Source: CAKKQX01 sp963734595
Lineage (GTDB): Bacteria > Pseudomonadota > Gammaproteobacteria > Burkholderiales > SG8-41
Length of the DNA stretch: 64,000 nt
Assembly: GCA_963734595.1 (NCBI GenBank)
Contig: CAVTHV010000014.1
Location: 186,001 to 250,000 of the forward strand
Direction of reading: 5' to 3'
The translations under genes were made by a program, and so were the position numbers. Under the pieces are notes generated by a model. The model ran no database searches. It was not told where the DNA came from and saw only the letters and a list, made by a program, of their open reading frames with translations. Below are positions 56,483 to 64,000 of this stretch, piece by piece (the first letter of the stretch is position 1; each line of letters begins with the position of its first letter).

Positions 56483-57805
56483 CCGCTTGTCGTCATGGAT
56501 CGGGACAGCGGTATTCCTGCTGGCAGCCGCGCAGGCGCATGCGACCCTGCCCATCCAGCACTGGCAGACCACGAGCGGTGCGCGCGTTTATTTCGTCGAG
56601 AACCGTGATTTGCCGATGTTCGACCTTTCCGTCGAGTTTCCGGCCGGCGCGGGTTACGACACGCAGCGACAAGTCGGGCGCTGCGAGCATGACCAGCCAG
56701 CTGCTGCGGCTGGGCGCCGGCGGCATGAACGAGAACGAGATCGCGCGCAAGCTCGCCGATGTCGGCGCGCAATTGGCGCCGCGGTTCGATACCGACCGCG
56801 CCGGACTGGCGCTGCGCACGCTGTCCAGCGCGCCCGAGCGCCGGCAGGCGCTCGATATTTTCGACCGCATCCTGCAACGCCCGGAATTTCCGGAAACGGT
56901 TCTGGAAAGGGAAAAGGTCAGGCTGATCGGCGCGCTCAAGGAGGCCGATACCAAGCCCGAAACCATCGCGGCGCTGACTTTCAACCGGCTGGTTTACGGC
57001 CAGCATCCTTACGGGCTGCGCTCCTCCGGGGATGTCGAAACGGTGAGCGGGCTGACGCGCCAGGATCTGGTGGATTTTTACCGCGCGCATTATGTTGCGC
57101 GACGGGCGGTGGTGGCCATCATCGGCGATCTGTCCCGCGACGAGGCGGCGGCGATCGCAGAGGAGGCCACGGCCGGGCTGCCTCAACCCGATGCCGCCGC
57201 CGAGCCATCCGTGCCGCCGGTTGCCGATCTCGACCGCCGGGAGCACGCGCTACATCGAGAATCCGGCATCGCAGAGCCATATCCTGATCGGCGCGCCGGG
57301 GATACGCCGCGGGGATCCCGATTATTTTCCGCTGTTCGTCGGCAACTATGTGCTGGGCGGCGGCGGCTTCGTATCGCGCCTCGTCGAGGAGGTGCGGCAA
57401 AAGCGCGGCCTCGCCTATTCCGTCTACAGTTATTTTTCGCCGCTGCAGCAGCGGGGGCCGTTTGTGATCGGCATGCAGACCAAGCGCGAGCAGGCGCCGG
57501 AGGCGCTGGCGGTGGTGCAAAAGACGCTGCGCGATTTTCTCGCCAACGGTCCGACCGCGCAGGAGCTCGAAGCGGCGAAGCAGAACATCGCCGGCGGCTT
57601 CCCGCTCAGGATCGACAGCAACCGCAAGATCCACGAGTATCTCGCGGTGATCGGCTTCTATCACCTGCCGCTCAGCTATCTCGACGACTTCGCCGGCAAC
57701 GTCGAGCGCGTCACCGTGGCCGACGTCAAGAGCGCGTTTGCGCGGCACGTCGATCCGGACAAGCTGGTGACCGTCGTGGTCGCCGCCGACCCGCCAAAAA
57801 AATAG
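56469..57805 (+). CDS. M16 family peptidase-like protein (non-catalytic partner), frameshifted
   Basis: About 445 residues with a signal peptide (WIGTAVFLLAAAQAHA). The fold is M16 (FPAGAGYDTSDKSGAASMTS, RSSGDVETVSGLTRQDLVDF, YRAHYVARRAVVAIIGDLS, NYVLGGGGFVSRLVEEVRQK), but there is no HxxEH: the segment SMTSQLLRLGAGG replaces it. It carries the R/Y substrate motif LAYSVYSYFSPLQQRGP. Extra C at 56664 (context ACG then AGCG) and another near 57235. Overlaps the first subunit by 14 bases. Confidence 0.87.
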
Positions 57806-57843
57806 AAATCCCCGGCCGCAAGGCTTTTGTGGCCCGACTCAAG

Positions 57844-58395
57844 ATGAAAAAAAACCGCGTGCGGATCATCGGCGGTGAGTGGCGCAGCAGGCTGCTGTCG
57901 TTCCCGCCGCGGGAAGATCTTCGCCCCACTCCCGACCGGGTGCGCGAGACGCTGTTCAACTGGCTGGGGCAGGATCTCACCGGCAAGAGCTGCCTCGATC
58001 TGTTCGCGGGAAGCGGCGCATTGGGCTTCGAGGCGGCGTCGCGCGGTGCCCGGCGCGTCGTGATGGTCGAGCACGATGCGGCAACGTTCAAGGCGCTGCA
58101 GGCGAGCCGCGCGCAGCTTAACGCCGCCGCAGTGGAACTCGCAAGAGCGGATGCGCTAGAATTCCTTCGCGGCGACCGTGAGCGCTACGATGTCGTCTTT
58201 CTCGATCCGCCGTTCAGGACCGACTACTGGCTGCGGTTGCTGCCGCTGCTGCCGCCGCGCCTGGCGCCGGGCGCCGTGGTGTATTGTGAGAGCGCGGCGC
58301 GGCCGGAGTTGCCGGCCGGCTGGGAGGCCTGGAAGCAAAGCCGGGCGGGGCAGGTGACATTTCAACTTCTGAGGCGGACCGAAAATGAACAATAA
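57844..58395 (+). CDS. rsmD: 16S rRNA (guanine(966)-N(2))-methyltransferase
   Basis: About 183 residues, intact: RVRIIGGEWRSRLLSFPP, RPTPDRVRETLFNWLGQDL, the AdoMet loop CLDLFAGSGALGFEAASRGA and the catalytic motif VVFLDPPFRTDYW. ATG 57844 is used here; GTG 57829 is in frame. It overlaps coaD by 11 bases. Confidence 0.93.
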   Translation: MKKNRVRIIGGEWRSRLLSFPPREDLRPTPDRVRETLFNWLGQDLTGKSCLDLFAGSGALGFEAASRGARRVVMVEHDAATFKALQASRAQLNAAAVELARADALEFLRGDRERYDVVFLDPPFRTDYWLRLLPLLPPRLAPGAVVYCESAARPELPAGWEAWKQSRAGQVTFQLLRRTENEQ

Positions 58396-58900
58396 AGCGG
58401 TGTACCCGGGAACATTCGATCCGATGACGCTCGGCCACGCGGACCTGGCGCGGCGCGCGGCCAGCATATTCGACACGGTGATACTCGGGATCGCAGACAG
58501 CCGCGCCAAGAGCCCGTTCTTCACGCTCGAGGAACGGGTCGAGATGGCAAGACACGTGCTCAAAGACGTGCCCAACATCCACGTCACCGGCTTCTCCGGG
58601 CTGCTCATGAAATTCGTGCAGCAGCACAACGCGAAAGTGGTGATCCGCGGACTGCGCGCGGTGTCCGATTTCGAATATGAGTTCCAGCTGGCCGGCATGA
58701 ACCGCGATCTCTATCCCGATGTCGAAACCATGTTCCTGACGCCGGGCGAGCAGTTCATGTTCGTGTCCGCGACCATCGTGCGCGAGATCTCGATCCTCGG
58801 CGGCGACGTCAGCAAGTTCGTGCACCCGTACGTCGCGGAGCGGCTTGCGACCAAGATCAAACAGCTGGGAGGCACGCTGAGCGTTTCGTCATGGCCTTGA
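58385..58900 (+). CDS. coaD: Pantetheine-phosphate adenylyltransferase
   Basis: Adds AMP to 4'-phosphopantetheine in CoA synthesis. 171 residues, intact: VYPGTFDPMTLGHADLARRA with the TxGH motif, VVIRGLRAVSDFEYEFQLAG, MNRDLYPDVETMFLTPGEQF and VSATIVREISILGGDVS. Overlaps the ferredoxin gene by 10 bases. Confidence 0.96.
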   Translation: MNNKAVYPGTFDPMTLGHADLARRAASIFDTVILGIADSRAKSPFFTLEERVEMARHVLKDVPNIHVTGFSGLLMKFVQQHNAKVVIRGLRAVSDFEYEFQLAGMNRDLYPDVETMFLTPGEQFMFVSATIVREISILGGDVSKFVHPYVAERLATKIKQLGGTLSVSSWP

Positions 58901-59145
58901 TCATCACCGACGAATGCATCAACTGCGACGTGTGCGAACCGGAGTGTCCGAACGGCGCGATCTCGCAGGGCGAGGAGATCTACGTCATCGATCCCGGCAA
59001 GTGCACGGAATGCGTCGGCCATTTCGACGAGCCGCAGTGCCAGACAGTGTGTCCGGTCGACTGCATTCCGCACGATCCCGACGTCGTCGAGACCAAAGAG
59101 CAGCTCTATGCGAAGTATCTCGCGCTGACGGCGGAGAAAGCGTGA
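58891..59145 (+). CDS. YfhL-type 2[4Fe-4S] ferredoxin
   Basis: 84 residues, intact. The first cluster motif is CINCDVCEPECP. The second is CTEC, then an insertion (VGHFDEPQ) and CQTVCPVDCI, the Allochromatium/YfhL arrangement with its low-potential clusters. The coaD-fdx pair is conserved in proteobacteria. The stop codon is the start of a heptad repeat. Confidence 0.95.
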   Translation: MALIITDECINCDVCEPECPNGAISQGEEIYVIDPGKCTECVGHFDEPQCQTVCPVDCIPHDPDVVETKEQLYAKYLALTAEKA

Positions 59146-59394
59146 GGGATGAAGAATGAGGGATGAGGGATGAGGGATGAGGGATGAAGCATTGACCAGA
59201 GGGCGGTTTAATATAATCCGTTGTTTTTAAACGATATTATTGCTTTATCGGCGGCATTTCCATGCCGCCGTTTTTACGGGCTAAAAGCGGAACGCGAAGG
59301 GCGCTAAGGTTCGCCAAGGCCGCAATGGAAGATCGATGAGTACACGTAGTCTGCGGTTTCCCCTCATCCCTTCATCCCTCCGCCCTCATCCCTG
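59143..59394. repeat. Heptad-repeat inverted arms around the fdx-mutM junction
   Basis: Left arm (59143-59188) is GGGATGA repeated at seven-base period; right arm (59361-59394) has the complementary TCATCCC units. About 170 bases separate them, holding a terminator hairpin and a degenerate CGCCAAGG-type repeat near 59290. The fdx stop codon is inside the left arm. Confidence 0.85.
59249..59275 (+). terminator. Intrinsic terminator downstream of fdx
   Basis: A 9-bp stem CGGCGGCAT with ATGCCGCCG, a TTCC loop and five T residues. It may end the fdx transcript or a short RNA starting after the TATAAT at 59212. Confidence 0.85.
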
Positions 59395-59399
59395 CTTTT

Positions 59400-60217
59400 T
59401 CACCTCTGGCAGCGTGGACAGTAAAACGTCGCCCGTTGTCCCTGCCGGATTTCCTTGATCGCAGTGCCGCAGCGCTGACAAGGCTGGCCGGCCCGGCCAT
59501 AGACCATAAACTGGCTCTGGAAATTGCCGGCAAGGCCGTCGCTGCCGACGTAATCGCGCAGGCTCGAGCCGCCGGCGCCGATCGCGTCCTGCAGCGTTTC
59601 GCGCACTCTTTTCGCCAGCACGTCGCAGCGTGCGCGTGAAAGGCGCTGCGCCGGCGTCGACGGGCGGATGCCGGCGCGAAACAGCGCCTCGTTGGCGTAG
59701 ATGTTGCCGACGCCCGCGACCACATGGCTGTCCATCAGCACCAGCTTGATCGCAGCGCTGCGGTTGCGCGTCGCGCGGTAAAGCCGACGCGCCGTCGAAC
59801 TCCGACGGAGAAGGGTTCGGGCCCGATGTCGGCGAGCAGCGGATGGCCGAGCGGGTCGCCTTTGTGCCACAGCACCAGGCCGAAGCGGCGCGGATCGCGC
59901 AGCCGTACCACCGTTCCGTTTTCCAGCACCAGATCGAAATGATCGTGCTTTTCGGCGGGGGTGCCGGTGTCGACCACCCACAGCCGTCCCGACATGCCGA
60001 GATGCAGGATCAGCGTGCCCGTGCCGCAGTCGAACAGCAGGTATTTGCCGCGGCGGGTCAGATGATGAATCGTCGTGCCCGCCAGCAATTTCGGCAGATT
60101 GCGCGGCACCGGCTGCCGCAAGCCATGGTGGCGCACGACGGCGGTTTTGATGCGTTTGCCGACGAGCAGCGGCGCCAGTCCGCGGCGCGTGGTTTCAACT
60201 TCGGGCAGTTCGGGCAT
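59400..60217 (-). CDS. mutM: Formamidopyrimidine-DNA glycosylase, frameshifted
   Basis: Base-excision repair enzyme for 8-oxoguanine, about 272 residues. The catalytic N-terminus PELPEVETTRRGLAP is intact, followed by LLFDCGTGTLILHLGMSGRL and the helix-two-turn-helix MDSHVVAGVGNIYANEALFR. The zinc finger is CQRCGTAIKEI to FYCPRCQR. Two extra bases near 59812 and 59797 break the middle; correction gives PFSVG, FDGA, RLYRATRNRSAAIKLVL. Confidence 0.95.
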
Positions 60218-60238
60218 GAGTAATGTAGAACAACAATT

Positions 60239-60377
60239 CGGCCACAGAGAACACAGAGATCACAGAGGATTCAAGGGTGCACTGAGAATTACTCTTCGAC
60301 TGACGGGTATACAGAAGTTGGGGAGCAGAGCTCAAAAAATGACCGAATGGTTTTTCTCTCTGTGTTCGATCTGTGGC
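60239..60377. repeat. Nonamer-repeat inverted arms between mutM and the DUF4340 gene
   Basis: CACAGAGAA, CACAGAGAT and CACAGAGGA follow at nine-base period in the left arm (60239-60269). The right arm (60354-60377) is a shorter reverse complement, about 85 bases away. No gene lies between; 60218-60404 holds only this element. Confidence 0.8.
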
Positions 60378-60404
60378 AAGGATTCTTGGGTTTTGGGGTT
60401 TTCA

Positions 60405-61240
60405 TTATTGCCGTTGTCCGGGCGGCGAGAGCAGGTGCTTGGCGGTTTCCGGGAAAAATGCGTACTGCAGGTTCTGGTCGGGACGCAGCAGCACCAGCTC
60501 GGGCTCGCGCTGCAGGATGTCGAGCGTGATTTTCCGGCCATCCTTGAATTCAACCTTGATCGCGCCGAGCGGCTTGCCCCCGGCGTAGGGTTCTGCGTGC
60601 AGCGCGGAAGCCAGGCGCCAGTCGTCGACCCAGCGGTTCACGTCGTCCTGGCTCAGATCGGCGGCGCCGGGAGCACGTTCCATTTGCCGTCCGCGCTGGC
60701 GACCGTGAAGTCGCTGAACTCGAAACGCGCCGGCGCTTCGCTGCCGGCAAAGAGCTGCCGCCGGATGAGTTGCGCGGCATCGGCCGGCAGCGCTGCGCCG
60801 TAGCGCAGTGCGACCGGATAGACCGTGTTCCCGGTCAGCACGTACTGCTCGCGGGATACCGTGTTGATGCTGCCGAAGCTGAAGGTCTGCGAATCGATCG
60901 TAAGCCGTGCCACGGGCCGGTCGAGATCGAAACGCGCCAGATCGCCTGCGGCAAGACGGCTGGCGGCCCGGGCGTCGAGGATCGAGAGCAGACGCTGGAT
61001 CTGGAACGGTTCAGCCGGCGCAGCGAAAGGGGCGGTGATGAACCACCGGCCGTCCTTTTTTTCGAGCGTGACCGGCGCCTGGCCGGTGCGCTCGAGACGG
61101 ATTTTCCCCGCCCCGCCGGCCTGCAGCGCCGACAGCGGATAGCTGACCGGTTCGTCGCTGCGCGGCCTGAGATAGAAAAACCAGCCCAGCGCCACGACCA
61201 GGATCAGCAGCGCGGCGTTGAGCAGCCATGATCGCGTCAT
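60405..61240 (-). CDS. DUF4340 domain protein, frameshifted
   Basis: About 278 residues with one N-terminal helix (LLNAALLILVVALGWFFYLR) and a beta-rich extracytoplasmic region (VTLEKKDGRWFITAPFAAPA, RLLSILDARAASRLAAGDLA, ARFDLDRPVARLTIDSQTFS). A base is lost near 60668; the chain continues ADLSQDDVNRWVDDWRLASA. DUF4340 proteins accompany Gld-type ABC transporters. The start overlaps the upstream stop. Confidence 0.8.
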
Positions 61241-62592
61241 AAGGCGCGGCGGCGGCGCCACCAGATCACGCCGCCCGCCACGATGAACACCAGCGGCAGC
61301 ACCAGCAGGAAGGTGAACGCGATCAGGTACAGCATGGTCTGGCCGATGTCGAGAGCGCTGTCGGCGGCAGGCCGCGGCTGCACGGTGATCAGGCTGTCGT
61401 CGCCTGCCAGCCAGTTGACGATGTTGACGCCGAGATCGAGGTTGCCGCCGTTGCCGAGAAACGTGTTCGACAGGAAGTGCCCGCTGCCGACCACCACCAC
61501 GCGCTGCCGGCGGTCGCCGACGGTGCGCTCGAAGGCGGTGGCGATATTGATCGGGCCGGGAATGTCGCGCGCCTTGTCGAATACGATTTTGTCATCGAGC
61601 TTGCCGACTTCGACCCAGCCGCGCGGCGCGACGTCGACCAGCGGCGTGACGCGCCACTCGTCGCTGTCGGCGACGCCGATCTGGCGCGCGTACGGGAACA
61701 GGGTGTTGAGCCGGAACGCGCTGGTGATCGGATGGCGCGCATAACCGCTTGACACCGCGAAGGCCGGCGGGCCGCTGCGGGGCTTCAGCGCCGGATCGAC
61801 CACCACCCCGGGAGACAGCACCAGCCCCAGGAACTCGGCAATGGGCTGCAGTCCGTGCAGCGGCTCGGCATCGATCAGCCACAGCAGATTGCCGCCGGCT
61901 TCGAGATAGCGCCTGATCTTCTGCACCTCTTCCGGCAGCAGGTCGACCTGGGGGCTGGCGATGATGAGCAACGCGGCATTGGCCGGGACCTCCTGCGCCA
62001 CCGCCAGATTCACGCTGTTGAGCCGCAGGCCTTTCAGCTGCAGCTGGCGGCCGAAATCGCCCAGATCGTGGTTGGCGCGGCCATCCAGCTTTCTTTCGCC
62101 GTGACCGTCGAGCCACAGCACCATGCGCTCGCCGCCGCGCGCCAGCCGCATCAGCAGATTGGTGAACGCCTGCTCGTTGAACTGGGTGAGATGTTCGCTG
62201 CGATGCCGGTATTCGACCACCATCTCGACCGGCGCCCGCACCCCGGCGGCCTCGGCGAGTTTGGGCTGATCGCGCGGATCGACGAAAGAGAGCTTGATGT
62301 CAGGCTTGGCGCGCAGGTACGGCCGCATGAATTCCTGCAGCGACTGGTGCGCGTTGCCGCCGCGCCCGTCCTGGGCGACGGCGTAGGCGGTGACGGTGAC
62401 CGGCCCATCGAGCTGCCTCAGCACCTCGAGCGAAGCCTGCGACAGCGTCTGGCGCGCGCCCCGCGTGACATCCCATTCCTTGCGGTATTCGTGGGCGAGG
62501 TGGGCGAGCAGCGCGGCGAGCACGATCAACAGCACCAAGAACAGGCCGTTCTGCACCAGCAGCTGGAGTCGTATTTTGCGGTTCAGTTCCAT
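61237..62592 (-). CDS. GldG-like ABC transporter auxiliary protein
   Basis: 451 residues, intact. Helices at both ends (GLFLVLLIVLAALLAHLAHE and MLYLIAFTFLLVLPLVFIVA) flank a large extracytoplasmic ABC_transp_aux domain: VTRGARQTLSQASLEVLRQL, FVDPRDQPKLAEAAGV, RMVLWLDGHGERKLDG and RRYLEAGGNLLWLIDAEPLH. This is the GldG layout. Start and stop abut the permease and DUF4340 genes. Confidence 0.85.
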   Translation of the reverse strand: MELNRKIRLQLLVQNGLFLVLLIVLAALLAHLAHEYRKEWDVTRGARQTLSQASLEVLRQLDGPVTVTAYAVAQDGRGGNAHQSLQEFMRPYLRAKPDIKLSFVDPRDQPKLAEAAGVRAPVEMVVEYRHRSEHLTQFNEQAFTNLLMRLARGGERMVLWLDGHGERKLDGRANHDLGDFGRQLQLKGLRLNSVNLAVAQEVPANAALLIIASPQVDLLPEEVQKIRRYLEAGGNLLWLIDAEPLHGLQPIAEFLGLVLSPGVVVDPALKPRSGPPAFAVSSGYARHPITSAFRLNTLFPYARQIGVADSDEWRVTPLVDVAPRGWVEVGKLDDKIVFDKARDIPGPINIATAFERTVGDRRQRVVVVGSGHFLSNTFLGNGGNLDLGVNIVNWLAGDDSLITVQPRPAADSALDIGQTMLYLIAFTFLLVLPLVFIVAGGVIWWRRRRAL

Positions 62593-63365
62593 TCAGCCCC
62601 GCAGGCGCCGGGCATCGAGCTGGCGCACGGTGAGCACCAGAAAAACGAGGGTCAGCAGCAGCGAGCAGGCGATGGCGTAGCTGTCGATGATGCCCTTGCC
62701 GAGCGGCTCGAAATTCTTGACCGGGGACAGCACCTGGGCGAGTGCCGCGGGCACCGTCCAGCCGCGCGCGCGCAGGCTTTCGCCCGCGGTTTCGCCCATC
62801 AGCAGCATCGCCGAGCAGCACGCCGAAGCCGCCGAGCGCGGCCACCATCGGATGCGCGGTCAGGCACGATACGTAAAGGCTGACCGCGGCGAAGCCGGCG
62901 GCGAGCAGCACGAGCGCCGCACACCTGGCTCAGCAGCATGCCGTAATCGAGATGCGTGCTGCCGGCGAGCGAGAGCGGCATCAGCGCGGTGAGCCCGATG
63001 ATCAGCAGCAGGAAGATGATGAGGCCGAGGAATTTCCCGAGCACGATTTCGGTGATCGACAGCGGCGCCGACATCAGCAGCACCATGGTCTGGTTGCGGC
63101 GCTCCTCGGCGATCAGCCGCATCGCGAACAGCGGCACGGCGAACAGCAGGATCGCCGCCAGCGTGGCGAAAGTCGGCGCCGCGACCAGCTCGGTGACGCC
63201 CGGCGGGCTCGGCATCTGCGACAGCTGCGGCTGAATCTGCAGGAAATCGTCGAGACGCTTCAAAAAGCCGTAGCCGACGATGATCTGCATGCCGGTCAGC
63301 ACCACCCACGCGAGCGGCGATGCGAACAGCGATTTGAGTTCCTTGCCTGCGATGGTGAAGATCAT
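62593..63365 (-). CDS. ABC-2 type transporter permease (GldF-like), frameshifted
   Basis: About 257 residues and six helices: MIFTIAGKELKSLFASPLAW, then ATLAAILLFAVPLFAMRLIA and EERRNQTMVLLMSAPLS, the signature of GldF-like ABC-2 permeases. Two extra bases (near 62924 and 62816) break it; correction gives LSQVCG, LVLLAAGFAAVSLYVSCLTA and GFGVLL, AMLLMGETAGESLRA. Confidence 0.85.
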
Positions 63366-63379
63366 TTAAAAACCTCTCT

Positions 63380-63573
63380 AGCCGCCAAGACCGCCAAGAA
63401 CGCCAAGAAAAACAGACCCAAGCGTAAACGAAAAGCAGCGTGCGACAACAAGGTACAAAATTATCATTCATCGGCGAACTGAATCATGGAGTGGTGCTCC
63501 GGGTATTTCGGTCGCATGGGTTTTGTTGTTTTGAAGACTTTGCATTTCTTGGCGCCTTGGCGTCTTGGCGGTT
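63380..63573. repeat. Nonamer-repeat inverted arms between the ABC ATPase and permease genes
   Basis: CGCCAAGAC, CGCCAAGAA, CGCCAAGAA run at nine-base period in the left arm (63380-63410); the right arm (63545-63573) is its imperfect reverse complement, about 134 bases away. The right arm ends at the ATPase stop codon. No gene lies between. Confidence 0.85.
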
Positions 63574-64000
63574 CAATGATTGTCCTCGCGCCGCGTCAGA
63601 TCGACGAACACTTCTTCGAGTGTGGTTTCCCCCGGGCTGAGGCGATACAGGCCCCAGTCCTGCTCCACCGAGCGCTTGACGAGCGCATCAGTGGGGTCGC
63701 TGTCGGCCGCCAGGTGCAGCAGGAACTGCGTTTCGGATACGTCTTCCACCGCGGCGACACCGGGCACCGCCGCCAGTGCGGCGATGGCCGGCGGCCGGAG
63801 CAGACCGAGAAGAACGGTGCGGCCGCTCTGAAAATTCCTGAGGGCGGCGATGGTGTCACTGTAGACGAGGCTGCCGTGGTGCATGATCTGCACGCGGTCG
63901 CACACCGCCTCGACTTCCGGCAGGATGTGCGTGGACAGGATCACGCTGTGCCTGCCGCCGAGTTCCCGGATGAGACTGCGGATCTCGCGGATCTGGTTGG
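63573..64000 (-). CDS. ABC transporter ATP-binding protein, GldA-like (5' end outside window)
   Basis: The last 142 codons of an ABC ATPase. NQIREIRSLIRELGGRHSVI leads to the switch-histidine motif LSTHILPEVEAVCDRVQIMH, followed by the C-terminal accessory domain (LLRPPAIAALAAVPGVAAVE, then LSPGETTLEEVFVDLTRRED). The DUF4162-like tail matches ATPases of ABC-2/Gld transporters. Walker A and signature lie beyond the window. Confidence 0.88.
   Translation of the reverse strand, partial: NQIREIRSLIRELGGRHSVILSTHILPEVEAVCDRVQIMHHGSLVYSDTIAALRNFQSGRTVLLGLLRPPAIAALAAVPGVAAVEDVSETQFLLHLAADSDPTDALVKRSVEQDWGLYRLSPGETTLEEVFVDLTRREDNH

Noticed and set aside
59143..59188. GGGATGA tandem array considered as part of a CRISPR
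   Set aside because: The unit is seven bases with no spacers and no cas genes nearby; the same plan recurs at other gene junctions.

Overview
The window is GC-rich bacterial chromosome with a betaproteobacterial gene set and gene order: dacC-dat, gpmI-envC-ctpA-moeB, rhodanese-grxC-secB-gpsA-trmL, bioBFHCD, a caa3 oxidase operon with SURF1/Sco/CtaB, ftsYEX-rpoH, and rsmD-coaD-fdx-mutM. A Nitrosomonadales or Rhodocyclales-like organism fits best, but no marker here fixes the genus. No rRNA, tRNA, insertion sequence, prophage or CRISPR array was recognised.

Layout. 1-13 kb: peptidoglycan and envelope genes (dat, dacC, ctpA, envC), a copper chaperone, a small heat-shock protein behind a good sigma-32 promoter, argB, a HAD phosphatase, slmA, moeB, gpmI, an ArsR regulator and a PglL/Wzy-type membrane glycosyltransferase. 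13-16.4 kb: rhodanese, glutaredoxin, SecB, an SH3-domain protein, GpsA and TrmL. 16.4-37.4 kb: a nearly complete MSHA-type IV pilus locus in the order E, G, F-like, two pilins, C, D, O, P, two tandem MshQ-like adhesins, then I, PilN-like, J, K, L, M, N. 37.4-42.8 kb: comF (reverse) and the biotin operon bioBFHCD. 43.4-51.2 kb: caa3-type cytochrome c oxidase subunits and their copper/heme assembly factors; ctaA is not present. 51.3-55 kb (reverse): rpoH with a CIRCE operator, ftsX, ftsE, ftsY. 55-59.1 kb: an M16 peptidase pair, rsmD, coaD, ferredoxin. 59.4-64 kb (reverse): mutM, then a Gld-type ABC exporter set (ATPase, permease, GldG-like, DUF4340).

Two features cut across the window. First, about thirty genes, many of them normally essential, are broken by single-base shifts: by my count about 55 extra bases and about 11 missing ones. 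Several extra bases lie in the same short contexts, and 13.9-23.2 kb has none. I treat these as one gene each and read them as probable sequence error, giving the position of each shift. Second, many gene junctions carry inverted repeats whose arms are short tandem repeats of 7 or 9 bases, and these often contain the stop codon of a flanking gene.

The most distinctive biology is the MSHA locus. Two MshQ-like putative tip proteins stand in tandem with different N-terminal modules (a beta-solenoid-like region in one, a LamG-like domain in the other). They share a nearly identical block of about 976 bp in their C-terminal halves, with sharp edges that suggest recent gene conversion or duplication with module exchange.
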